64,000 nt of DNA, taken from the NCBI GenBank assembly GCA_019745775.1, contig JAIESR010000019.1:62001-126000 (forward strand), read 5' to 3'. This document shows, in pieces, positions 45,302 to 51,865 of the stretch. The stretch is from Xanthobacteraceae bacterium (GTDB taxonomy: Bacteria; Pseudomonadota; Alphaproteobacteria; Rhizobiales; Xanthobacteraceae). Both the position numbers and the translations under genes were made by a program. Numbering within the stretch: position 1 is the first letter of the stretch; each line of letters opens with the position of its first letter. The notes beneath the pieces are model-generated. The model did no database searches. It saw only the letters and a program-made list of their open reading frames with translations, and was not told the origin of the DNA.

Positions 45302-45371
45302 CGGACCCGGCGCTGGGCGTTGTGCAAACAACGCGAGGGCGCATTCGTTAAAGTCAAAACCTACAAAATCA

Positions 45372-45451
45372 GTCATTGCGAGCGAAGCGAAGCAATCCAG
45401 GAAATGGCGCCGGCCACTGGATTGCTTCGTCGCTTCGCTCCTCGCAATGAC
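45372..45451. repeat. Palindromic repeat family C, dimer
   Basis: The left half GTCATTGCGAGCGAAGCG plus AAGCAATCCAG is inverted on the right as CTGGATTGCTTCGTCGC plus TTCGCTCCTCGCAATGAC, with 16 bases between. The element is of the type widely seen in Bradyrhizobium-like genomes. Its ends GTCATTGC/GCAATGAC share GTCAT with families B and D. Confidence 0.88.
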
Positions 45452-45478
45452 GAACGAGCGATCGTTGCGATTGCAATC

Positions 45479-45519
45479 GCTGAACGTCCGTTGATCTCCC
45501 GCTGAACGTTCGTTGATCT
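45479..45519. promoter_or_regulatory. 19-bp direct repeat pair upstream of the His-rich protein gene
   Basis: GCTGAACGTCCGTTGATCT (45479-45497) and GCTGAACGTTCGTTGATCT (45501-45519) differ at one base and are spaced 22 bases apart, two helical turns. They lie about 105 bases before the ATG at 45624, a plausible place for an activator binding site. Confidence 0.4.
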
Positions 45520-45623
45520 AGATTGCAAAAAGATAATCTCGCGCGCCGTTGATCCGCCGCAGCCCGCTGATGAAATCGATGTTGCTCCCCGCTCCGGGGA
45601 CAACATGGATGAGGAAAACGAAA

Positions 45624-45908
45624 ATGCGTGTATTGACCAGCCGCGCGATCGCAGTTGCTGCCGCGGCCGCGATTGCACTGACTGCCGTGACCGTGCCGGC
45701 GAGCGCCGGCGGCGGTTACTTCCACCGCAACGACAACTACAGCAACGACGCCGCAGCCGCTGCTGCCGTCATCGCGGCGTTCGGCGCCATGGCCGCGATC
45801 ATCGCGTCGAGCCAGCATCGTCGGCATCGCCACCATCATGGCGTGGTCCACCATCCCGGCCACTGGCACGGCCATCACCGCCACTATCGCCATCACCACC
45901 ACCGTTGA
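45624..45908 (+). CDS. Small exported His-rich protein
   Basis: A 94-residue protein. The ATG at 45624 follows GAGGAAAA at good spacing; other in-frame ATGs upstream lack it. A signal peptide (AAAAAIALTAVTVPASAG) is followed by a short Asn/Asp part, a hydrophobic Ala/Ile stretch (DAAAAAAVIAAFGAMAAII), and a C-terminal 33 residues that are about half His. The tail would bind Zn, Ni or Cu in the periplasm; a role in metal buffering is inference. It is not adjacent to a metal transporter. Confidence 0.8.
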   Translation: MRVLTSRAIAVAAAAAIALTAVTVPASAGGGYFHRNDNYSNDAAAAAAVIAAFGAMAAIIASSQHRRHRHHHGVVHHPGHWHGHHRHYRHHHHR

Positions 45909-46016
45909 CTGATGGCGCGTCAGCCGGCGCCGCCTTGCGCAAACAAGGAGCGGCGCCGGCCCGCGTCTTCGCCGGCGTTAACAATCCTTATTCTCTTGCG
46001 AGTATTCTGATAGGGC

Positions 46017-46388
46017 ATGGGTGATTCGCTTGATCGACTCTATGCGGCCGTCGTCGCCGCCAAGGGCGCCGATCCCGCCGCCTCGCGGACGGCGAAGCTC
46101 CTGCGCGCCGGCCGCAGCAAGATGGCGAAGAAGCTCGCCGAGGAAGCGGTCGAGGTCGTGATCGACGCCATGACCGGCCAGACCGAAGCCGTGGTCAAGG
46201 AGAGCGCCGACCTCCTCTACAATCTCACCGTGCTCTGGGTCGCCGCCGGCATCGAGCCGAAGCATGTCTGGGCCGAGATGAACCGCCGCGAGCGCATGTT
46301 CGGCATCGCCGAGAAGCTGCCCAAGCGCGCCTTCGCGCGCCGCAAGCTGGTCGCGCTCACCGCCGCCCGCGGCGCCAAGCGCCGCTGA
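46017..46388 (+). CDS. hisE: Phosphoribosyl-ATP pyrophosphohydrolase-like protein (HisE family)
   Basis: A 123-residue all-alpha NTP pyrophosphatase of the HisE branch. The metal motif is KKLAEEAVEVVIDA with KESADLLYNLTVL (EExxE and ExxD). HisE performs the second step of histidine synthesis. It stands alone, away from any other his gene, and the C-terminus is extended and basic (LPKRAFARRKLVALTAARG), so it may be a paralogue with another nucleotide substrate. The symbol is given for the family. Confidence 0.82.
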   Translation: MGDSLDRLYAAVVAAKGADPAASRTAKLLRAGRSKMAKKLAEEAVEVVIDAMTGQTEAVVKESADLLYNLTVLWVAAGIEPKHVWAEMNRRERMFGIAEKLPKRAFARRKLVALTAARGAKRR

Positions 46389-46420
46389 CTTCCAATCCTC
46401 GAAGATTGAATTCTGTTCGT

Positions 46421-46557
46421 GCGGCGCACGCCGCTCGGATTCCCTCTCCCCGGAGGGGAGAGGGTTAGGGTGAGGGGGTTCGAACCCTTCGAGAACCTAG
46501 CCCCCCTCACCCCACCCCTCTCCCCAACGGGGAGAGGGAGCGACCGAGTTCGCCGCA
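46421..46557. repeat. Palindromic repeat family A, copy 4
   Basis: Half 1 is CCCTCTCCCC-GGA-GGGGAGAGGG with GGGTGAGGGG, half 2 is CCCCACCCCTCTCCCC-AAC then GGGGAGAGGGAGCGACCG. The spacer GTTCGAACCCTTCGAGAA resembles that of copy 2 (27690), so copies 2 and 4 are the closest pair. Confidence 0.85.
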
Positions 46558-46634
46558 TCGCCAAGCCTCACATCAACTCACTCCGCGTTCGCGTCATGGA
46601 CATTCCGATCTCGCGCCGCTAAGCATCCCGCCGC

Positions 46635-47216
46635 ATGCTGAGGAAAATGTACAACTGGTGCGTCGCGGCGGCGGGCAAGCCGCATGCGACGTGGACGCTG
46701 GGCACGGTCTCGTTCGTCGAAAGCTCGTTCTTTCCGATTCCGCCCGACGCCATGCTGCTGCCGATGTCGCTGGCGCGGCCCGACCGCGCCTATTACTTCG
46801 CCACCGTCTGCACGCTGACGTCGGTCGCCGGCGGCATCCTTGGTTACGCGATCGGCTATTTCCTCTACGAGTCGCTCGGGCTGTGGCTGATGCAGCTTTA
46901 CGGCTACGGCGCCAAGGTCGAATGGTTCCAGCAGCAGTACCGCGAATGGGGCGCCTGGTTCATCCTGATCAAGGGCCTGACGCCGATCCCCTACAAGCTC
47001 GTGACCATCGTGTCCGGCTTCGCGATGTATCCGATCCTGCCGTTCATCGTCCTGTCATTGATCACGCGCGGCGCGCGCTTCTTCGTCGTGGCGTTCGTGT
47101 GCCACCGCTACGGCGACCGCGCGCGCGAGATCATCGAGAAGCGCCTGGAGCTGTGGGCCACCATCTTTGCGGTCATCCTTGTCGCCGGTATCGTCGGCGC
47201 GATCTTCCTGTTCTAG
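46635..47216 (+). CDS. DedA/VTT-family membrane protein (YqaA type)
   Basis: A 193-residue inner-membrane protein of the DedA (VTT, SNARE-associated) superfamily, YqaA branch. Marks are FVESSFFPIPPDAMLLPMSL, GGILGYAIGYFLYESLG and LIKGLTPIPYKLVTIVSGFA with re-entrant loops. Relatives flip phospholipids or undecaprenyl phosphate, and some affect drug resistance. It stands alone after the HisE-like gene and a repeat. The start ATG has only a weak ribosome site. Confidence 0.9.
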   Translation: MLRKMYNWCVAAAGKPHATWTLGTVSFVESSFFPIPPDAMLLPMSLARPDRAYYFATVCTLTSVAGGILGYAIGYFLYESLGLWLMQLYGYGAKVEWFQQQYREWGAWFILIKGLTPIPYKLVTIVSGFAMYPILPFIVLSLITRGARFFVVAFVCHRYGDRAREIIEKRLELWATIFAVILVAGIVGAIFLF

Positions 47217-47377
47217 CTAGCCAGGTTCAGACGAGCCTTGCCCACGCGGTGCCGAGCGTCAGGCCGCTTACAGCGGCACAACGCCGCAGCGCGTTCGGTC
47301 GCATGAGGCCCTGATCGATATGGCGGGCAAGGGCATCAGTATTTACCTGCCCGCGAAATCACTTTGGAGGTCGGAGA

Positions 47378-48355
47378 ATGCTGGCGACGTTGAGGTTCCT
47401 AGGTTGCATCGCGACGATAGTGGCTGCGGTCCCGGCTCTTGCCCAAACTGATTTTCCCAACCGGACAGTCAACGTGGTGGTCCCCTTCGCCGCGGGAGGC
47501 CCTACCGACACTATCGCGCGCATCGTTGGCGAGCATATGTCGCGCACGCTCAAACAGCCGTTCGTGATCGAAAATATCGTGGGCGCAGGCGGCACGATTG
47601 CTTCGAGCCGCGTCGCCAAGGAGAAGCCCGATGGCTACACCATCATCATGGGCCACATGGGGACGCATGCCGCTTCGGTCGCGCTTTATCCCAAGCTCAC
47701 TTACAAGCCCGATGTCGATTTCGCTCCCATTGGTTTGGCCGCCGGCACGCCCGTGCTGGTCCTTGCGAAGAAAGAGTTCCCGGCCAAGGACCTCAAGGAG
47801 TTTGCGAGCTATGTAAAAGCCAATGCCGGCAAGTTGAATATGGCCCATGCAGGCGTCGGGTCGGTGTCGTTCACCACCTGCCTGTTGCTGAATTCCATCC
47901 TTGGGGCAAAACCGACCGCGGTGCCTTATACCGGTACCGGTCCCGCCCTCACCGCTCTGATCGCGGGGCAGGTCGATTACATGTGCGACCAGATCGTCAA
48001 CGTGGTGCAGCAGATCGAATCCGGTCAGATCAAGGCCTACGCAATCGGCACGCCCGAACGGAGCCCGGCCTTACCGAATGTACCCACGTCAAAGGAAGCC
48101 GGCCTTCCGGAATTCCAGGCGCAGGCCTGGAACGCGTTATTCGCTCCGAGAGGAACGCCTCAGCCCGTCGTTGATCGACTTGCCGGCGCGCTCGACCAGG
48201 CTCTGGACGATCCGGAGGTGCGCAAGCGTCTGCTCGCGCTCGGTAGCGTTATCCCGGATCGGGCCGGGCGGGGACCCCAGGCACTCGAAAAGCTGGTCAG
48301 TAGCGAAATAGACCGCTGGACGAAAACCATCCGGGCCGCCGGTCCTCTCGACTAA
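47378..48355 (+). CDS. Tripartite tricarboxylate transporter substrate-binding protein (TctC/Bug family), orphan
   Basis: A 325-residue Bug-family protein with a signal peptide ending near VPALAQTDF. Marks are TVNVVVPFAAGGPTDTIARI and IENIVGAGGTIASSRV. The start is supported by TTGGAGG upstream. It lies apart from any tctA or tctB. Two Cys (in TTCLLLNS and DYMCDQIV) recall a disulfide-containing subgroup of Bug proteins. It is followed by a GC-rich nested hairpin. Confidence 0.92.
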   Translation: MLATLRFLGCIATIVAAVPALAQTDFPNRTVNVVVPFAAGGPTDTIARIVGEHMSRTLKQPFVIENIVGAGGTIASSRVAKEKPDGYTIIMGHMGTHAASVALYPKLTYKPDVDFAPIGLAAGTPVLVLAKKEFPAKDLKEFASYVKANAGKLNMAHAGVGSVSFTTCLLLNSILGAKPTAVPYTGTGPALTALIAGQVDYMCDQIVNVVQQIESGQIKAYAIGTPERSPALPNVPTSKEAGLPEFQAQAWNALFAPRGTPQPVVDRLAGALDQALDDPEVRKRLLALGSVIPDRAGRGPQALEKLVSSEIDRWTKTIRAAGPLD

Positions 48356-48356
48356 G

Positions 48357-48412
48357 CGGGGCGTGGCGGGGTTTGCAGGTCCGGCGGCATGATCCGCCGT
48401 CAGCCCCGCCCC
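48357..48412 (+). terminator. Nested GC-rich hairpin after tctC, possible terminator
   Basis: The outer stem GGCGGGG (48365-48371) pairs with CCCCGCC (48404-48410). The inner stem CGGCGG-CATGAT-CCGCCG occupies 48382-48399. It starts just after the TAA of the Bug gene. No T run follows, so it would need Rho or act only as a 3' stabiliser. Confidence 0.35.
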
Positions 48413-48579
48413 GTCGTCCTGATCTCTGCGCCAGCCTCGCGGTTCGCAGGCAGAATCTCATTTTTGCCACGGGTCGCGCCTAGTCTGGGGCGTGGAACAG
48501 AGGTGGTGCCGGGTGGGGCGCCAGACCCAAGTCCTTGCTTCGATACGAACACCGCAGCGGTTTCGAGACGAATTCGGCG

Positions 48580-49134
48580 ATGGTCCGCCGGGTGCGCCTC
48601 GTTATTGCGTCGCTGGCCTGTTGCCTGGTGGTCGCATCGGCGCAAGCCCAGCAACAGCCGGCTCAGCCGAAACAGCAGCAGTTGCAGAGTATCGAGACCG
48701 CGCCAGCGCCGCCGGCGCAGGTGGAACCGCCGGCCGCGGCTGAGCCGCCGCCGAGCTATCGTCCCGGCTTCATCGATGCGCTCGGCCGGTTCCTCGGCGG
48801 CTCGAAAGAGGCGATCGACTCGCAGGTCCGCGGCACGCAGGAGACGCTCGGTACCATCGGCAGCCAGGCCCGGGATGCTGCCGGCAACGTCATCGCCATA
48901 CCGAGCGCGCGCGTCATCACCGGACGCCAGCTCTGTCCGGCGGCGTCGAACGGCGCGCCCGACTGCCAGCAGGGTGCCGACGCGTTGTGTCGCGCCAAGG
49001 GATTCCAGGGCGGCCGCAACCTCGACGTCACGTCGGCGCAACGCTGCCCGGCACGGGTCTACCTCGAAGCGCGCCCGCCGAAGGAAGGCGAGTGCCGGAC
49101 GGAGACCTACGTCACCCGCGCGGTGTGCCAGTAA
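48580..49134 (+). CDS. Exported Cys-rich hypothetical protein
   Basis: A 184-residue protein; the ATG at 48580 begins a signal peptide (LVIASLACCLVVASAQAQ), while the frame is open from 48535. A Gln/Pro/Ala-rich linker follows (about 24-65), then a folded part with GFIDALGRFLGGSKEAID. The C-terminal 70 residues contain six Cys (LCPAAS, DCQQG, LCRAK, RCPAR, ECRTE and VCQ at the end), suggesting three disulfides in the periplasm or outside. I do not recognise the family beyond similar proteins in related genera. Confidence 0.75.
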   Translation: MVRRVRLVIASLACCLVVASAQAQQQPAQPKQQQLQSIETAPAPPAQVEPPAAAEPPPSYRPGFIDALGRFLGGSKEAIDSQVRGTQETLGTIGSQARDAAGNVIAIPSARVITGRQLCPAASNGAPDCQQGADALCRAKGFQGGRNLDVTSAQRCPARVYLEARPPKEGECRTETYVTRAVCQ

Positions 49135-49190
49135 GCCCTGCTCCGCTAGTCGCTCGTCACCTCCATACGGTTGAAGACACTCGAGCCACG

Positions 49191-49372
49191 AACTCGGTGC
49201 GCTCCCTCCCCCATAGCCCGTCGAAGACGGGCGTGAACGCCCTATTGTCGGGGGAGGGTTGGGGAGGGGGTAGTAGTTATTCACGCGCTGCTTCCAACAA
49301 CGGCGACCCCCACCCCTCCCCACAAGGGGCCACAAGGGGGAGGGGAACAGATCCAGTTTGCCGCACCGGTGC
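49191..49372. repeat. Palindromic repeat family A, copy 5, carrying the nested module
   Basis: The outer half CTCCCTCCCCC (49202) pairs with GGGGGAGGG (49250), with the double-hairpin module (49214-49244) at its tip. The second half is CCCTCCCCACAAGGGG with a short duplicated segment (CACAAGGGGC, CACAAGGGGG). It lies in a 303-base gap before a solute-binding protein gene; nothing else was seen there. Confidence 0.8.
49214..49244 (+). repeat. Nested double-hairpin module, copy 2
   Basis: The stems are CCCGTC-GAA-GACGGG (49217-49231) and GGGCGT-GA-ACGCCC (49229-49242), bordered by TAG and TA. The shared GGG can pair with CCC on either side. The host is a family A repeat, unlike the other two copies. 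Confidence 0.78.
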
Positions 49373-49437
49373 GACTCACATTTCAATGTTCGCAAATGCT
49401 AGCTTTCGTCACCACACGAAACGGCCGGGAGGCGAGG

Positions 49438-50406
49438 ATGGTATCGGGTTTTGGCAAGTCGCTGATTGCGGCGGCGACACTGGCGATCGCCATGAGCACT
49501 GCCGCGCAGGCGCAGGACAAGCTCAAGGTCATCGTCTTCCCCGGCCTGTCGAACCTCGCGCAGTTCGCGGCCGAGGCACAGGGCTTCTACAAGAAGCGCA
49601 ACCTCACGGTCGAGGTCATCTACACGCCGAACTCCAGCGAGCTGCGCAACGGGCTCGCGCAGGGCAAATACGACATCGCCCATGGCGGCGTCGACAACGC
49701 GGTGGCGCAGGTCGAGAACGACAAGACCGATCTCTTCATCTTCATGGGCGGCAATTCGGGCCTCAACAGCCTGTTCGTGCAGCCCGAGATCAAGTCCTAC
49801 GAGCAGCTGCGCGGCACCACCGTGGCGGTCGACTCGCCCAGCACTGCGTTCGCGCTCCTGCTCTACAAGATGCTCGACGTGAAAGGCATCAGGCGCAGCG
49901 AGTACAAGGTCGAGCCGGTCGGCGCGACCCATCTGCGGCTCGCGGCGATGCTGAAGGACAAGACCTATTCGGCGGCGATGCTGTCGCCGCCCGGCTCGGT
50001 GCAGGCGGAGGCCGCCGGCTTGCGCGATCTCGGCTCCGCGGTCAGCGTCGTCGGTCCCTATCAGTCCGACGGCGGCTGGGTGCTGCGCTCCTGGGGCAAA
50101 GCCAATGCCGACACGCTCGTGCGCTACATCCAGGCCAATGTCGAGGGCATCCGCTGGGCGCTCGACCCGGTGAACCGCGCCGCGCTGACCACGATCGTCG
50201 CGCAGCGGCTGAAGCTGCCGCCCGACGTGGTCGCGGAGTCCTTGAAGATCGCCGACGCGCAGAAGGGCTTCGCCGTCGACTCGCGCTTCGACATGGAAGG
50301 CTTCCGCAACGTGCTGAGGCTGCGCGCCGAGATCCTCGGCACCTGGGGCGGCAAGCCGCCCGCGCCGGACAAGTATCTCGATCCTCGTATTACGATCGCG
50401 CGCTGA
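49438..50406 (+). CDS. ABC transporter substrate-binding protein (NMT1-like), orphan
   Basis: A 322-residue periplasmic binding protein from the ATG at 49438, preceded by GGGAGGCGAGG. The signal peptide ends near STAAQAQDK. Marks are VIVFPGLSNLAQFAAEAQGF, LAQGKYDIAHGGVDNAVAQV and GTTVAVDSPSTAFALLL. No permease or ATPase gene is adjacent. The ligand is unknown. Confidence 0.88.
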   Translation: MVSGFGKSLIAAATLAIAMSTAAQAQDKLKVIVFPGLSNLAQFAAEAQGFYKKRNLTVEVIYTPNSSELRNGLAQGKYDIAHGGVDNAVAQVENDKTDLFIFMGGNSGLNSLFVQPEIKSYEQLRGTTVAVDSPSTAFALLLYKMLDVKGIRRSEYKVEPVGATHLRLAAMLKDKTYSAAMLSPPGSVQAEAAGLRDLGSAVSVVGPYQSDGGWVLRSWGKANADTLVRYIQANVEGIRWALDPVNRAALTTIVAQRLKLPPDVVAESLKIADAQKGFAVDSRFDMEGFRNVLRLRAEILGTWGGKPPAPDKYLDPRITIAR

Positions 50407-50430
50407 AGGGATTGTGATGGGGCTACAAGC

Positions 50431-51555
50431 TCACGCCCGCCGCAGCAGCGCCAGCGCCATCATCGCAATCAGGCCGGCGAGCGACGGTGCCAGCGCGAGG
50501 CCGAGCGCGCGCAGCCGCGCCACGTCGTCGGGTGCCGGGTTGAACGTGCCGGCGCTGAGCCAGCGCACGATTTCGGCGGCCGATGTCGCCTGCGGATCGG
50601 CGGCGGCGATCGCCGGCAGCGATGCCAGCCGCGATTGAACCTCGCGCAGCTCCAGGTCGATCGCGTCGCGCCGCGTCGCGGCGGCTTGCGCCTGCCGCAG
50701 TTCCAGCACGGGAGCGCAGGCGCGCGCCGACGCCGGCCGGGTCACGTCGCGGCAGCCGTCGGTGATGTGCCACACCACCTGGGCCTGCGGTTGCGCCTTC
50801 TGCAATTCGACCTCGATCGCCGCGACCGGGCGCAGTTCGGTGATGCCGGCGCGCTCGTGCCGCAGCCGGTCGAGCCGCTCGGTGAGTACCGCGCTCTCGC
50901 CCGCGATGCGGGCGCGACCTGCCACGGCATCGCCAATGTGCGTGGATGCAAAGCCGGTGGCGGCGAGCCAGGTCATCACCAGCACGGCGAGCCAGATGCT
51001 CCAGGCTGCACCGGCGGCGAGGATCGAGCGCCGGTGCCAGAACTGCACGCCGACGCTCGGCAGCACCACCGCGAGGAGGTCGATCGCGAGCCCGATCGCG
51101 GCTAGCAGCGCGGCGGCTTCGAGCGTCTGGCCGAACGAGGCCGCGAAGCGCGCATTCATGACCAGCCCGACCGCGGTCAGGCCGAATGCGGTGAGAAGCA
51201 GCAGCGCGGCCGAGATGACGGCGACGATCGAACGCGGCCTCTGCGCCGGTGCCGGGCTTGCGATCGCGGTGGCGAAGGCGTGCCCGACCAGCTGGTTGGC
51301 GGCCTCCCGCGGCGTCCGCGTCGGCGCCAGCACGACCTTGCCGCGGCCGATGGTGAATTGCGTGATCAGTCCGGCCTCGACCCAGGCGGCGAGGCGGCGG
51401 CGCAGGCGGACCAGCGGCCAGCCGAACTGCCGAGCGAGGTCACCCAGGCTCGTTTCGACGCGCCCGTCGACATGATCGCTCAACCACATGAGCGCTTCAT
51501 CGTCACTGAACGAATGCAGCGCAACGACGTTCGCTCGCGCCACGCCGGCCTCCAC
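50431..51555 (-). CDS. Winged-helix domain fused to a multi-span membrane protein
   Basis: A 374-residue protein with GTG start. Residues 15-85 look like a winged helix-turn-helix (LGDLARQFGWPLVRLRRRLA, then AGLITQFTIGRGKVVLAP). Hydrophobic spans follow near 110-133, 142-165, 180-204 and 349-371. Between the last two is a helical, Arg/Glu/Gln-rich region (about 215-310) with coiled-coil character and three Cys. This could be a one-component membrane regulator or a membrane-anchored DNA-binding protein. I do not recognise the family. It ends convergent to the solute-binding protein gene. Confidence 0.75.
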   Translation of the reverse strand: MEAGVARANVVALHSFSDDEALMWLSDHVDGRVETSLGDLARQFGWPLVRLRRRLAAWVEAGLITQFTIGRGKVVLAPTRTPREAANQLVGHAFATAIASPAPAQRPRSIVAVISAALLLLTAFGLTAVGLVMNARFAASFGQTLEAAALLAAIGLAIDLLAVVLPSVGVQFWHRRSILAAGAAWSIWLAVLVMTWLAATGFASTHIGDAVAGRARIAGESAVLTERLDRLRHERAGITELRPVAAIEVELQKAQPQAQVVWHITDGCRDVTRPASARACAPVLELRQAQAAATRRDAIDLELREVQSRLASLPAIAAADPQATSAAEIVRWLSAGTFNPAPDDVARLRALGLALAPSLAGLIAMMALALLRRA

Positions 51556-51687
51556 TACCTACGAGCATCATTGATTCGCGGCAGGCTAACACAGCGCCCG
51601 GCCTCGAAAGAAGCGCCGGCCGATGTTGTTCAGATGTTTGTGGAGGGTAGACGACGCTGCTCTGTTTCGGCTCGCGAGCACTCGATC

Positions 51688-51833
51688 CGTCATCCTGAGG
51701 CGCTCGCGAAGCGAGCCTCGAAGGATGCACGGCCACGGTGTTGCAACAGCCGGGCCGTCGTCCTTCGAGGGCCGCCATAGTGCGTCGAAAGACGCGCGTA
51801 AACGCGCTAACGGCGGCCACCTCGGTATGACGG
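51688..51833. repeat. Palindromic repeat family B, dimer carrying the nested module
   Basis: The first half runs CCGTCATCCTGAGG, tip stem GCTCGC-GAA-GCGAGC, CCTCGAAGGATGCACGG. The centre is TGTTGCAACA (51739-51748). The second half runs GGGCCGTCGTCC, TTCGAGG, tip stem GGCCGCC/GGCGGCC with the module inside, and ends in ATGACGG. It occupies much of the 310-base gap between 51556 and 51865, where I see no gene. Confidence 0.88.
51778..51810 (+). repeat. Nested double-hairpin module, copy 3
   Basis: The stems are GCGTC-GAAA-GACGC (51782-51795) and GCGCGT-AA-ACGCGC (51794-51807), bordered by TAG and TAA. It has the same layout as the module in a family A repeat at 49214, although the host repeat here is family B. 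Confidence 0.78.
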
Positions 51834-51865
51834 AGATGGGTTGGTACTCGCGGGTAGCGGAATCG

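Larger units (their letters stand above)
45302..45623. other. Intergenic region with family C repeat and direct repeats
   Basis: These 322 bases between putA and the small His-rich gene hold the family C dimer (45372-45451) and a 19-bp direct repeat pair (45479-45519). No gene is supportable; open frames run through the repeats. Confidence 0.6.

Noticed and set aside
42494..45376. A 960-codon antisense open frame across putA
   Set aside because: It is the mirror of a clear PutA in high-GC DNA, its product is Arg/His/Gln-rich low-complexity sequence with no domain, and it has no ribosome site.
45604..46024. A 139-codon frame overlapping the His-rich protein gene
   Set aside because: It is the neighbouring frame of the His-rich gene with Arg-rich random product; the signal peptide and ribosome site support only the frame starting at 45624.
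27636..49372. Repeated palindromes considered as CRISPR arrays
   Set aside because: Copies are scattered, dimeric and intergenic, without regular spacers, and no cas gene is present.
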